Positions 15,168 to 24,687 of a DNA stretch of 64,000 nt are shown here, in pieces. Numbering within the stretch: position 1 is the stretch's first letter; each line of letters begins with the position of its first letter. The notes beneath the pieces were generated by a model. That model saw only the letters and a program-made list of their open reading frames with translations. It was not told the DNA's origin and ran no database searches. The stretch comes from Sphingomonas sanguinis (GTDB lineage Bacteria > Pseudomonadota > Alphaproteobacteria > Sphingomonadales > Sphingomonadaceae), in NCBI RefSeq assembly GCF_001476905.1, contig NZ_LDTE01000041.1, positions 1 to 64,000 on the forward strand, given 5' to 3'. The translations under genes and the position numbers were made by a program.

Positions 15168-17831
15168 TCAGGGCATGGGCGTGATGGTGATCCGGTCGAT
15201 ATTGGGAGCGAAACGCGAGCGGAGCAGGATGCCGGGCCAGCTCTGCGACGCATAGGTCCGGCCATCCCAGTTGGGCTGTTCCTCGCCCGCAATACGGATG
15301 GTGTTGGCCCCCGCCTTCAGCGTCACGGGCACCGTCATCTCCCACCAGTTGTTGGCGTTGAAGCTGTGCGGCGCACTGACCAGTATCGGTTCGCCGCCAT
15401 TGACTGCAATGCGCGCGATCCGGGCGAGCGGGTCGGGATTGTAATGCGTCGCCTTGGCCTGTTCCTGATTGGAATAGCGCAGGGTCAACGCATAGGTGCC
15501 CGCACGGTCCGCCATGACCCTGGAGAAGGTCAGCGTGTTGCCGTTGCCCGGCGCGCCACCGATGTCGAACACCGCGCGGCCGCCGCTGGCCAGCGACGCC
15601 GCGCCGATGCGGGCGGTGCCAGCGACCTGTGCGGCTTCCGCTTCGTAATGGCGTGGGGCGGGGCTGGTGTCGGGCGTCACCGACAGGCCGCGCAGCGATG
15701 GCGATCCGGCGGCGGCGGTCACCACCACCTTGTTGATCCCGCCGAGCAGGAAGGCATGGCCTTTCGTCTCGCGGCCATTGACCGCCATCCGCACCGCGCC
15801 GCCGCTGGCGTCGGGGGCAAGGCGCGCCAGGCCGTCCTGGGCCGCATAGACCCAGAAGGTCGCGCTGCCGTCCTTCGCCAGCGTCACCGCGTCGTCGCCG
15901 GAGCGGAACCCGCCCTTCAGCACCGCGTCGGCGACATCGTAGCGCGCGTGGGTGGCGGCGGGATCGGCGGCGGTCAGGGTGATGCGGTCGACCATCGCAT
16001 TGCCCTGCGTCCGCCCCCGGCCGTCCGGGCTTCGCGTCGAGAGCGTCAGGACGTGGCGGCCGCGTGTGAGCGAGACGGTGGTATCCGCATGGTCGAGCAC
16101 GGCGGGCTTGTAGCCCAGCGGCAGGAACAGCTCGCCCGCCGCTTTGCCGTCGATCAGCAGATAGACGTTGGTCGGCCCCTGCGCCTCGGCCAGCGGGTCC
16201 TTGTTGAAGGTGCTGGCGAGCACGCTCAGGTCGTAGCGCCCGGCGCGCGGCACCTCGACCGCGAAGTCCAGCGCGGCGTCGATGCCGGTCCTGAACCCCT
16301 CGACCAGATAGCCGTTCGAGACGTGGAAGCGGTCGACATGATCGGGCGAGCCTTCGGGCCCGCGCACGCTCAGGCCGTCGCCGCGCCGGGCCGCCTTCTC
16401 CGCCTCGTAATCCTGTCGCCAGCGAGGGGGCACGGCGGCGGGCCGAACGCCCTGGCCGGGAGTGAGCACCAACTCATAGGCCGCTTCCTCGCGCAGCGCG
16501 GGCCAGCCGTCCTGGCCGAAGGGGAGGGCGACCTGGTCATCCTTCACCCGCACGATCCGGTCGCCGACCAGGACCGGCGGGGCGCTGTCGCCCAGCTGGC
16601 CGGTCCATCCGATCTCGCGCACCCGCACGCGGGCGGTGCCGCCGAAGCTGGCGGGGACATGGGTGAGGGCGACGGTCGCCGCGCCCGATGCGCCACCGAA
16701 CAGCATCCGCATCTGGCTGCGCGCCGGGTCCAGCGTCGCCACGCCCTGCAGCGTATAGCTCTGGTCGGGATGCGGCGGGGTGACGGCCAGCGTATGGCCG
16801 CTCATCGTCGCATAGCGATTCAGCAGCCACCATTGCCCGTTGCCGCGATTGGCCTGGACGGCGGAGTCGCTCAGATTGCCGTCGATATTCCAATAGGCGA
16901 TGTCGGCATCGACCTTTGAATCCTCGATCGCCGCGACCCACTGCACCATCTGGCCGGGGACCGAGGTGTGGTAGTTATAGGCATATTCGTTGATGTTCAC
17001 CGGCAGGTGGCGGCCCTGCCACTGGGTGCCCTTGAACAGCCGGTCCTCCCATTCGCGGTACTTGCGCACGCTGGTCCGCACTGTTGCCGGGTTGCTGAGT
17101 TCGTGCCAGGTGATGATGTCGGGCATGGTGTCGGCGGCGATGGCGTGGCGCAGGAAGCCCTCGACCTCCGGATAGAGGATGCTGGTATTCGGCCCGGCGA
17201 TCCGCGCGCCGGGCAGTTCCTGGCGGATCATCCGCACCGCGCGGTCCCAGGCGTCGTTGAAGGCGGTCGGGTCCTTCTGCCACCGGATATTGTTGCAGCT
17301 CTTGGGCCCTTCGGCGAACATGTTGCCGTCGGGCTCGTTATAGGGGACGAAGACGATCCGGTCGCGATAGCGCGGCGTCATGCCTTTCACCTGCCGCACC
17401 TGCGCGCGCAGCTTCTCGATATAGTTCGTGACCGACTGCGCGCAGTCGCCGGTCTTCCAGTCATAGGGGAATTCGCGGTTGATGTCGGTCATGTAGATAT
17501 AGGTGTCGCCGCCCGACGCATCGGTCAGCAGGGTCGAAACCTCCAGCGCGTCGGCGCCGGGATGCTGCGGCCCGTCCTGCGCCTTGGTCGAGACGGTGCG
17601 TAAGGCCATCCCCTCGACCAGATTGGGGTGCGGCAACCGCGCGTCGTACAGGCCATAGAGCGTGCCCGACGCACCGCCATGAAAGGCGCCAGTGTCGCTG
17701 GCGAGATCGACAGTGATCGTCTCTTGCGCAAGTGCTGGCACCGCAACCGAGCCGAGCAGGGCGGCGATCAGGACGGAGGCGGAACGGCGGGGCTTTTGGG
17801 TCATGGATCGGGGTTCCGGGATAAGGGTCAT
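15168..17831 (-). CDS. Clan GH-A-like glycoside hydrolase with C-terminal CBM-like domains
   Basis: 887 aa, signal peptide ending PALAQ. The catalytic part (to about residue 330) reads as a TIM barrel: IVFVPYNEPDGN supplies the N-E-P acid/base, LPVNINEYAYNY a candidate nucleophile Glu, with ITWHELSNP between. It is nearest in style to GH39/GH30 but not assigned. Two later segments (DYEAEKAARRG...RYDLSVLASTFN and HYEAEAAQVAG...YALTLRYSN) look like CBM6/35 modules. ATG 17831 overlaps the symporter stop (ATGA), indicating coupling; an in-frame ATG at 17804 also leaves a good signal peptide. Likely a xylan or arabinan side-chain enzyme. Confidence 0.8.
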   Translation of the reverse strand: MTLIPEPRSMTQKPRRSASVLIAALLGSVAVPALAQETITVDLASDTGAFHGGASGTLYGLYDARLPHPNLVEGMALRTVSTKAQDGPQHPGADALEVSTLLTDASGGDTYIYMTDINREFPYDWKTGDCAQSVTNYIEKLRAQVRQVKGMTPRYRDRIVFVPYNEPDGNMFAEGPKSCNNIRWQKDPTAFNDAWDRAVRMIRQELPGARIAGPNTSILYPEVEGFLRHAIAADTMPDIITWHELSNPATVRTSVRKYREWEDRLFKGTQWQGRHLPVNINEYAYNYHTSVPGQMVQWVAAIEDSKVDADIAYWNIDGNLSDSAVQANRGNGQWWLLNRYATMSGHTLAVTPPHPDQSYTLQGVATLDPARSQMRMLFGGASGAATVALTHVPASFGGTARVRVREIGWTGQLGDSAPPVLVGDRIVRVKDDQVALPFGQDGWPALREEAAYELVLTPGQGVRPAAVPPRWRQDYEAEKAARRGDGLSVRGPEGSPDHVDRFHVSNGYLVEGFRTGIDAALDFAVEVPRAGRYDLSVLASTFNKDPLAEAQGPTNVYLLIDGKAAGELFLPLGYKPAVLDHADTTVSLTRGRHVLTLSTRSPDGRGRTQGNAMVDRITLTAADPAATHARYDVADAVLKGGFRSGDDAVTLAKDGSATFWVYAAQDGLARLAPDASGGAVRMAVNGRETKGHAFLLGGINKVVVTAAAGSPSLRGLSVTPDTSPAPRHYEAEAAQVAGTARIGAASLASGGRAVFDIGGAPGNGNTLTFSRVMADRAGTYALTLRYSNQEQAKATHYNPDPLARIARIAVNGGEPILVSAPHSFNANNWWEMTVPVTLKAGANTIRIAGEEQPNWDGRTYASQSWPGILLRSRFAPNIDRITITPMP

Positions 17832-19234
17832 GCGCCGCGCTCGGCGGTTATGCGCGCGATGGTGGCGCGGTTCAGGATCAGGCGGGAAATCGCAAAGGCC
17901 AGTGCCAGGTGCATCAAACCTGGGATGATGGTCGACAACAGGCGGATGCCGGTGAGCGACAGGGGCGTCTGATTGCCCGCCCCCGCCTTGTAAGACACCA
18001 GCACCAGCACCCCGCTGATCAGCGCACCGGCCACCGCCCAGGCCAGCTTCACGAAGAACTGGTTGAAGGCAAAGCTCATGCCCGAGGAGCGCATGCCTAG
18101 CTTCCACTCGCCATATTGGTCGGCCAGCTGAATGAGGGTGAAGTGGAGCGGCAGGGTGCAGCCCAGCACGATGCAGCACAGCCCGACCAGCACCAGCCAC
18201 AGGGTCGGATAGTCGCCCGGCACGAAGAAGGCAGCGACGTGTCCGGCGACCAGGATCAGATTCACCCAGATATAGACGCTGCGCACGTCGAACCGGCGGG
18301 TGAAGGCCTGCACCAGGATCGAGCCCAGGAACCCGCCCGCGGTCGCGGTGCCGAAGAACAGCGCTTGATAGGTTGCATCGCCCTTCAGCACATAGGTGAT
18401 GAAGTACAGCGCCGCGCCGCCCTTGGTATTGAAGATCGCGATCAGCAGCAGCGTCATCAGAAAAGTCCAGCGCAGCTGGTCGTTCTTCAGCGTGTTGGCG
18501 ATGGCGACCCTCAGCGGCACATCGGCGGAATCGGCGGCGGCCACCCGCTCGCGCACGAACAGAAAGCAGATCAGGAACATGACGACCGCCGCCGCGCTCA
18601 GGATCGCCACGCCGTCGCGATAGCCGCGCGCGATGTCCGCGCCGCCCAGATGGCGCACCAGGATGGGCAGCCCGACCGATACGCAGAAGGACGCCACCGC
18701 GACCATCGCGAAGCGCACCGACTGGCACGATACGCCCTCGCGCTCGCTATCGGTCATCCGGGTGATCAGCGCGCAATAGGGCACGTTGTTGAGCGAATAG
18801 GACAAAGCGAGCAGGAAATAGGTGATCGCGGCATAGGCGACCTTGCCGTCATAGCTGAAGTCCGGCGCCTGGAAGGTCAGGAAACAGCTCAAGCCGACCG
18901 GAATGGCGGTCCAGAGCAGATAGGGGCGGAACCGCCCCCAGCGGGTGGAAGTGCGGTCCGCCATGATGCCGATCAGCGGATCGGATACGGCATCGAAGAT
19001 GCGCAGCGACAGGAACAATATGCCGACGATACCCGGCGCCAGGCCGAAGACATCGGTATAGTAGAAGGTCAGGAAATTGGCGATCAGCCCGGTGACGATC
19101 GTGCCGCCCGCATCGCCGAAGCCGTAACAGACCTTCTCGATAAAAGGGATGGAGGCAGGCGGGATCGGAGCAGGGGAACCGCGCCGTTGCCCGTGATCCG
19201 CTGCTATGGCGTCGTTCGCCATCGATGCCGCCAT
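17828..19234 (-). CDS. GPH-family sugar:cation symporter (MFS)
   Basis: 468 aa, about 12 TM helices. IPFIEKVCYGFGDAGGTIV at the N-terminus, DVFGLAPGIVGILF, FDAVSDPLIGIMADRTSTRWGRFRPYLLW and the late QLADQYGEWKLGMRSSG are typical of the MelB/XynB (GPH) group, which import oligosaccharides with Na+ or H+. ATG 19234 is chosen because GGAGGAGG precedes it by nine bases and the TM block begins about 30 residues later; the open frame extends further but has no protein character. It sits between the GH31 and GH-A genes, so it probably imports xylo- or arabino-oligosaccharides across the inner membrane. Confidence 0.9.
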   Translation of the reverse strand: MAASMANDAIAADHGQRRGSPAPIPPASIPFIEKVCYGFGDAGGTIVTGLIANFLTFYYTDVFGLAPGIVGILFLSLRIFDAVSDPLIGIMADRTSTRWGRFRPYLLWTAIPVGLSCFLTFQAPDFSYDGKVAYAAITYFLLALSYSLNNVPYCALITRMTDSEREGVSCQSVRFAMVAVASFCVSVGLPILVRHLGGADIARGYRDGVAILSAAAVVMFLICFLFVRERVAAADSADVPLRVAIANTLKNDQLRWTFLMTLLLIAIFNTKGGAALYFITYVLKGDATYQALFFGTATAGGFLGSILVQAFTRRFDVRSVYIWVNLILVAGHVAAFFVPGDYPTLWLVLVGLCCIVLGCTLPLHFTLIQLADQYGEWKLGMRSSGMSFAFNQFFVKLAWAVAGALISGVLVLVSYKAGAGNQTPLSLTGIRLLSTIIPGLMHLALAFAISRLILNRATIARITAERGA

Positions 19235-19299
19235 GACCTTCTGCCTCCTCCGTCGGTCCGTCCTTTGACGGTTCCGTTGAAATCCCCGATGCGTGTCGT

Positions 19300-21372
19300 T
19301 TATCGCGTCTTGTCGAACGCCGCCGTCACCGCCGCGCCGTCGCGGATGAAGATGGGAATTCGGTGGACCGGCGCGGCGCAGCAGACATGCCCACCGCCCT
19401 CGACCCGCTCTTTGGTCCAGGCGTCCAGCCATACCCCCTCGGGCAGATAGACGCACCGTTCGCCGACGCCCGCCGCCGTCACCGGTGCGACCAGCAGGTC
19501 GGGGCCGAACATATACTGATCGTCCACCGTCCAGCAGTGCGGATCGTCGGGATAGTCATAGAACATCGGCCGCATCAGCGGATCGCCATGCTCATGCGCA
19601 GCCCGCATCAGCGATGCGACATAGGGCCGCAGCCGCTCGCGCAAGGCGGCATAGCAGCGCAGCACCTCGTACACCCGCTCGCCGAAGCTCCACAGCTCGT
19701 TGCCCGCGCCCGTATCGCACTGCGCCACGCCGTCGCGGAATGGCTCGGCGGGCGGGGTGATGGGATCGCGGTGGCCATGCATCCGCAGCACAGGGGTGAA
19801 GACCGCCCATTGGAACCAGCGGATCATCAGTTCGTGAAAGGCGGGATCGCCGACGTCGCCGCCATGGAAACCGCCGATGTCGGTCGTCCACCACGGGATG
19901 CCGGCCATACCCATATTCAGTCCGGCGCTCAGCTGATTGCGCATCGCCTCGAACGAGGAATGGATATCGCCCGACCAGACCAGCGCGCCGTAGCGCTGGC
20001 TGCCCGCCCAGGCGCAGCGGACCAGGCTGACGATCTCGGTCTCGCCCTCGGCGCTCAGCCCTTCGTGAAAGGCCTGGGTGTAGTGCAAAGGATAGGCATT
20101 GCCGACCGCCAGCACGCTGCCCGCATGATACCGGTAATTGTCGTAGTCATAGGCGCTATATTCCGGCTCGGCCTCGTCCAGCCAGAACAGCGTCACGCCC
20201 TGGTCGCGATAGTTGCGCTTGACCGTATCCCAGAGGAAGGCCCGCGCGCCGGGGTTGGTCACGTCGATGAAGCGGGTATTGCCCAGAAATTCCTGCTGCA
20301 CGTCCAGCCCCCGCTTGGCCCGGACCAGATAGCCCTTCTCGACCAGCGCGGGATAGTTTTCCGAGCGGTGATCGACCGTCGGCCAGATCGAGACGAGCAA
20401 CTGCGTGCCCATCGCCTTCAGCTCGGCGGTCATCGCCGCCGGATCGGGCCATTCACGCGGGTCGAAGCGCCAGTCGCCCTGCACCGGCCAATGGAAGAAA
20501 TCGGCGACGATCACCGCCAGCGGAATGCCGCGCGCATGACAGTCGCGCGCGACCGACAGCAACTCGTCCTGCGTGCGATAGCGCAGCTTGCTCTGCCACA
20601 GGCCCAGCGCATAATCGGGCATCATCGGCACGGTGCCGGTGACGCGGGCGTAATTGCGGACGATCTCGGCCGGGCTGTCGGCGGCGGTGATCCAGTAATC
20701 GATCTCGTGCGCGGCCCGCGCGGTCCAGGTCGCGCCATTGGCGGCGAAATGCGCCTCGCCCACGGCGGGCATGTTCCACAGAAAGCCATAACCATGGCTC
20801 GACACGACAAAGGGCACGCTGGCCTGCGAATTGCGCTGCGCCAGCTCCAAAAGGCATCCGGCGAGGTCGAGATGGGGCTGTTGATACTGGCCCATGCCAT
20901 AGAGGCGTTCGTTTACCTTGGCCTCGAAGCGGACGGCGATCTGCGCCACGTCGCCGTCCAGCACCTTGAACTCGCGCCCCGCCAGGCCCAGCGCGCTGAT
21001 CGTGCGGATGTCCTTGGTGCCGACCGTCCAGAATTGGCTGATCGTGTCGCGCTGCCGCCATTTTTCCTCGAGCAGCAGCTCGCCGCGCTGGTTCAGGAAG
21101 CGGATTCGGCCCTGAAGGTCGACCTCGGCGGTGATACGGCCATGGGTGATACGTGCGGTCGCGCCATCGCGCGTGACGACCGGTTCGCTCGTCCCGGCGG
21201 CGTCCAACAGCGCGCCCGGCGTCGCGCCACGATCGGGAAAGGGGGAGGCACGCAGCCGCAGCCCGTCCGGCCCATGCGCCTCGATCCGCAGCCAGTCGCC
21301 ATTATAACGCCACGATATCGCGTGTGCTTCCAGAACAAGCGTGTCCAAGCGCTCCGATCCTCCCCGTACCAT
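19300..21372 (-). CDS. GH31 glycosidase, probably alpha-xylosidase
   Basis: 690 aa from ATG 21372. N-terminal beta-sandwich (GRIRFLNQRGELLLEE, ERLYGMGQYQQPHLDLAG), then the GH31 barrel with ADFFHWPVQGDWRFD, nucleophile site LFWLDEAEPEYS (W-x-D-x-x-E-P-E) and acid/base WSGDIHSSFEA. GH31 enzymes release alpha-xylose or alpha-glucose; the compact size and neighbours favour alpha-xylosidase. No signal peptide is obvious, so it probably acts on imported oligomers. An ATG at 21411 would place the operator in the coding region; TTG 21348 with GGGAGG upstream is another possible start. First gene of the operon. Confidence 0.85.
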   Translation of the reverse strand: MVRGGSERLDTLVLEAHAISWRYNGDWLRIEAHGPDGLRLRASPFPDRGATPGALLDAAGTSEPVVTRDGATARITHGRITAEVDLQGRIRFLNQRGELLLEEKWRQRDTISQFWTVGTKDIRTISALGLAGREFKVLDGDVAQIAVRFEAKVNERLYGMGQYQQPHLDLAGCLLELAQRNSQASVPFVVSSHGYGFLWNMPAVGEAHFAANGATWTARAAHEIDYWITAADSPAEIVRNYARVTGTVPMMPDYALGLWQSKLRYRTQDELLSVARDCHARGIPLAVIVADFFHWPVQGDWRFDPREWPDPAAMTAELKAMGTQLLVSIWPTVDHRSENYPALVEKGYLVRAKRGLDVQQEFLGNTRFIDVTNPGARAFLWDTVKRNYRDQGVTLFWLDEAEPEYSAYDYDNYRYHAGSVLAVGNAYPLHYTQAFHEGLSAEGETEIVSLVRCAWAGSQRYGALVWSGDIHSSFEAMRNQLSAGLNMGMAGIPWWTTDIGGFHGGDVGDPAFHELMIRWFQWAVFTPVLRMHGHRDPITPPAEPFRDGVAQCDTGAGNELWSFGERVYEVLRCYAALRERLRPYVASLMRAAHEHGDPLMRPMFYDYPDDPHCWTVDDQYMFGPDLLVAPVTAAGVGERCVYLPEGVWLDAWTKERVEGGGHVCCAAPVHRIPIFIRDGAAVTAAFDKTR

Positions 21373-21382
21373 TCTGCGATGG

Positions 21383-21398
21383 CCGTAAACGTTTACGG
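21383..21398. promoter_or_regulatory. LacI-family operator palindrome
   Basis: CCGTAAACGTTTACGG is a perfect 16-bp palindrome with the central CG and the AAACGTTT core typical of LacI-family operators. It lies ten bases upstream of the GH31 ATG and about 95 bases before the divergent lacI-type gene, placed to block hydrolase transcription and perhaps autoregulate. Confidence 0.75.
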
Positions 21399-21492
21399 GT
21401 TGTCGGCCCATTGCGGGTCTCTGTCAATGCCGTTGTCGCGCGCTGTGGGGCGGGGACTTGTGCGAAAGCCTTGGTGTCGCGATCACAGCGGC

Positions 21493-22536
21493 ATGGACAT
21501 ACGCGAACTCGCCCGTCACCTCGGCCTGTCGATCGGCACGGTGTCGCGCGCGCTGAACGACCGCAAGGACGTCAGCCCCGATACGCGCAAGCGGGTGGTC
21601 GAGGCGGCGCGCCTGCATGGCTATATCCCTAACCAGTCGGGGCGGACGCTGCGCAGCGGACGGACGGGCACGATCGGCTTCATGCTCACCCTGGAGCATG
21701 ACAGTGCGATCCATGGCGATCCCTTCTTCATGGCGCTGCTGGAGGGCGTGCAGAACGGGTTGAGCGAGCATGATCTGGATCTGGCGGTCCTGTTGGCGCG
21801 CAAGGGCGAGGACGGGCTGACCTTTCTGCGGCGGCACGTCTCGCGCGGGACGGTCGATGGCTGGGTGCTGTCGGGCACGCAGCATGACGATCCGCGCATT
21901 GCCTTCCTCCTCGATCGCGGCATCCCCTTCGTGGCGCTGGGACGGACCGCGACGGCGCGTGACTATGCCTGGATCGACCTGGATTTCGAGGGGGTGGTCG
22001 CCGATGCCATGGGTCTGCTGACCGGTGCGGGGCATCGCCGCATCGGGCTGGTCGCGCCGCCCGCGACGATCAACAACAGCCATATCGTGGTCGAGCGGTA
22101 TCGCGACGCACTGGCGCAGGCGGGCATCGCCTTCGACCCCGCGCTCGTCCATCATGGCGAAACCGATGAGAGTGACGGCGAGACGACGGCGCGCGAGCTG
22201 ATGGCGCTGCCGGACCGCCCGACCGCGCTGCTGCTGATGGGGGAGACCGCGCCGGTCGGGGCGTATCGCGCGCTGCGTCGCCTGGGGCTGGAGCCGGGGC
22301 GGGACGTGGCGGTGATCGGGCTGCGCGACAATCCCGCCTGTCGCGCGCTGTCGCCGGACCTGACCTGCTTCTCGCTGGAGCTGGACGATTTGGGGCTGGC
22401 CCTGGCGCGTGGGCTGGTCAGGCTGCTGCCGGGACAGGAGAACATGAACGAGCCGCTGGTGCAGCGGCTGTGGGGCATGACGCTGCGCCTAGGCCAGAGC
22501 CATCTCGCCCTGGGCCAGAGCCCCATCGCCAATTGA
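21493..22536 (+). CDS. LacI-family transcriptional regulator
   Basis: 347 aa. Residues 1-50 are the LacI HTH plus hinge (MDIRELARHLGLSIGTVSRALND, VSPDTRKRVVEAARLHGYIPN). The periplasmic-binding-like effector domain follows (TGTIGFMLTL, GVQNGLSEHDLDLAVLLARK, GHRRIGLVAPP, DRPTALLLMGE, RDVAVIGLRDN). It represses until a sugar binds. Divergent from the GH31-led operon with a palindromic operator between, so it is almost certainly its local regulator; the ligand is probably a xylose- or arabinose-containing product. It ends directly against the convergent gene at 22537 with no spacer. Confidence 0.9.
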   Translation: MDIRELARHLGLSIGTVSRALNDRKDVSPDTRKRVVEAARLHGYIPNQSGRTLRSGRTGTIGFMLTLEHDSAIHGDPFFMALLEGVQNGLSEHDLDLAVLLARKGEDGLTFLRRHVSRGTVDGWVLSGTQHDDPRIAFLLDRGIPFVALGRTATARDYAWIDLDFEGVVADAMGLLTGAGHRRIGLVAPPATINNSHIVVERYRDALAQAGIAFDPALVHHGETDESDGETTARELMALPDRPTALLLMGETAPVGAYRALRRLGLEPGRDVAVIGLRDNPACRALSPDLTCFSLELDDLGLALARGLVRLLPGQENMNEPLVQRLWGMTLRLGQSHLALGQSPIAN

Positions 22537-22899
22537 TCAGGGTGCGATCTCGACCTCGAAGGTAAACCATGCCCCCTCGGCATGATCGAACAACTGCACC
22601 CGCTGCTCGGTCACGCGGGTGGTGAAGTGGCCGGCGCTGCTGCGGTCATAGCCCCGCGCCTCGCCCTCGACGATCTCCATATGGATCGAGGTTCCGGCAC
22701 CGGTGTCCTGCAGTTCGGGAAGGGTACCGCCGAACTTCGCGCCCCGATCGCCGTCGAAGCCCTGAAGATGTTCGCCGCGCGCTTCCGCCGCGATGCGAAG
22801 ATGCCGGTCGGCCTGGTGGTCATAGAGACCGGCCACCTTCTTGCCGGTGACGAGCGCATGGGCGGAGGCGGCGACGACCGCGCGGATATGGGGTTGCAT
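22537..22899 (-). CDS. Conserved hypothetical protein
   Basis: 120 aa, no signal peptide. HALVTGKKVAGLYDHQADRHLRIAAEARG, GFDGDRGAKFGG and GYDRSSAGHFTTRVTEQRVQLFDHAEGAWFTFEV give a compact beta-rich fold that I associate from memory with sphingomonad hypothetical proteins. Its stop abuts the LacI stop tail-to-tail. No function known; coding is supported by its regular composition. Confidence 0.65.
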   Translation of the reverse strand: MQPHIRAVVAASAHALVTGKKVAGLYDHQADRHLRIAAEARGEHLQGFDGDRGAKFGGTLPELQDTGAGTSIHMEIVEGEARGYDRSSAGHFTTRVTEQRVQLFDHAEGAWFTFEVEIAP

Positions 22900-22955
22900 G
22901 GCCGCTGCCTGACACGGTGCGGCGCCGGGATCAACCTTGGCCCCGCCTTCGCCGG

Positions 22956-24452
22956 TCAGTGCGGGGACAGGCCCATGTCCACCCCGGTCTTGTCGTGCAG
23001 CGCGAAGCGATCGATCAGGTCGGCGCTGGCACGGTTATAGCCGACGACTTCGACCACGCGTCCATCGCGCCGCAGCCGGGCGACGATCTTGTCGAGCGCG
23101 CCGACGCCCGAAATGTCCCAGAAATGCGCACCCGTCACATCGATGCGCACCTGACGCGCGGGGTCATCGGTGTGAAAGGCGCGGCTGAAGCGCTCGACCG
23201 AGGCGAAGAAGATCTCGCCCGTCACGCGGTAGATGGCGACGCTGCCGTCGGGCGACATGTCGCGTTCGACTGCGAACATCCGCTGCACCTTGCCCGCGAA
23301 GAAAATGCCGGAGAGCAGCACGCCCGCCGCCACGCCCAGCGACAGGTCGCGCGTGGCGACGACGACGACGACCGTGGTCAGCATCACCACCGACGAGGTG
23401 GGGGGATGCCGTCGCAGATTCGCGATCGAGTTCCAGCTGAAGGTGCCGATCGACACCATGATCATCACCGCGACGAGCGCAGGCATCGGCACCCGCCCGA
23501 CCAGCGGCCCGAGTACCGCCAGCAGGAACAGCAGGAAGACCCCGGCGACAAAGGTCGACAGCCGCCCGCGCCCGCCCGAGGTGACGTTGATCACCGATTG
23601 GCCGATCATCGCGCAGCCGCCCATGCCGCCGAACAGCGCAGCGATGATGTTCGCGCCGCCTTGCCCCGCACATTCGCGGCGCTTGTTGCTGTCGGTATCG
23701 GTCATGTCGTCGACGATCTGCGCGGTCAGCAGTGATTCCAGAAGCCCGACCGCCGCCATCGTCAGCGAATAGGGCAGGATGATGCGCAGCGTATCCAGGG
23801 TCAGCGGCACCTGCGGTAGCGCAAAGCTGGGCAATCCTTCGGGCAGCTTGCCCATGTCGCCGACCGTGTGGACCGACAGGCCCAGCCCGATGCTGATCGT
23901 GCTTAGCACCAGGATCGCGACGAGCGGCGAGGGGATCGCCCTGGTGATCCGGGGAAAGCCATAGATGATGGCCAGGCCGCCCGCGACCATCGCATAGGTC
24001 TGCCACCCGACATGGGTCAGCTGCGGCAGCTGCGCCAGGAAGATCAGGATGGCGAGCGCGTTGACGAAGCCGGTGATGACCGACCGCGACACGAACTGCA
24101 TCACCAGGTCGAGGCGGAGCAGCCCCGCCAGCATCTGGAACAGGCCCATCAGGATCGTCGCGGCGAACAGATATTCGACACCGTGCTCGCGGACCAGCGG
24201 CCCGACCAGCACCGCGACGGCGGCGGTCGCGGCGGAGACCATGCCGGGCCGTCCGCCGATCAGCGCGATGGTGATCGCGATCGCGACCGAGGCATAAAGG
24301 CCGACGCGCGGATCGACGCCCGCGATGATCGAAAAGCCGATCGCCTCGGGGATCAGCGCAAGCGCGACGACGATGCCGGCCAGCATGTCGGCCCGCGCAG
24401 CGGCGGCACCGGTAAACCATTGGCGGCGATAAACGGAGAAGTTGAAAGTCAT
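22956..24452 (-). CDS. SulP-family inorganic anion transporter with STAS domain
   Basis: 498 aa. About 10-12 TM segments: [20 protein letters not shown] at the N-terminus, the SulP signature [69 protein letters not shown] cytoplasmic STAS domain follows ([36 protein letters not shown]). Members carry sulfate, bicarbonate or dicarboxylates; the substrate cannot be fixed. ATG 24452 leads straight into the conserved N-terminus. Divergent from the GH39 gene across 235 bases that hold both promoters but no obvious operator. Confidence 0.9.
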   Translation of the reverse strand: MTFNFSVYRRQWFTGAAAARADMLAGIVVALALIPEAIGFSIIAGVDPRVGLYASVAIAITIALIGGRPGMVSAATAAVAVLVGPLVREHGVEYLFAATILMGLFQMLAGLLRLDLVMQFVSRSVITGFVNALAILIFLAQLPQLTHVGWQTYAMVAGGLAIIYGFPRITRAIPSPLVAILVLSTISIGLGLSVHTVGDMGKLPEGLPSFALPQVPLTLDTLRIILPYSLTMAAVGLLESLLTAQIVDDMTDTDSNKRRECAGQGGANIIAALFGGMGGCAMIGQSVINVTSGGRGRLSTFVAGVFLLFLLAVLGPLVGRVPMPALVAVMIMVSIGTFSWNSIANLRRHPPTSSVVMLTTVVVVVATRDLSLGVAAGVLLSGIFFAGKVQRMFAVERDMSPDGSVAIYRVTGEIFFASVERFSRAFHTDDPARQVRIDVTGAHFWDISGVGALDKIVARLRRDGRVVEVVGYNRASADLIDRFALHDKTGVDMGLSPH

Positions 24453-24687
24453 TGAAAATCCACAACAGGGAACAGCACGCCGTGGGGCGTTTGAGGCGTT
24501 CGTGCATGTTGTTGTCCGGCGGATCGGCGGCCGGAATAGCCACCCGGAATTTCACCGGGTCCTTGCGAATGATGGTGCCCATAGGCGATTCCGACCGGGT
24601 GACGCAACCGCCGGGCGCCTTTTCCCACGGTTGACCTTCGCGGCGACGGGCGTCAGCATCATGTCCGACAAAAAGGGAGGATGGTCG

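Noticed and set aside
17832-18728. Upstream extension of the GH-A-like hydrolase frame through the symporter gene
   Set aside because: This part is out-of-frame symporter sequence; the hydrolase starts at the ATGA overlap or the next ATG.
19363-21492. Long open extension ahead of the LacI gene
   Set aside because: It is the antisense of the GH31 gene; the HTH begins precisely at ATG 21493.
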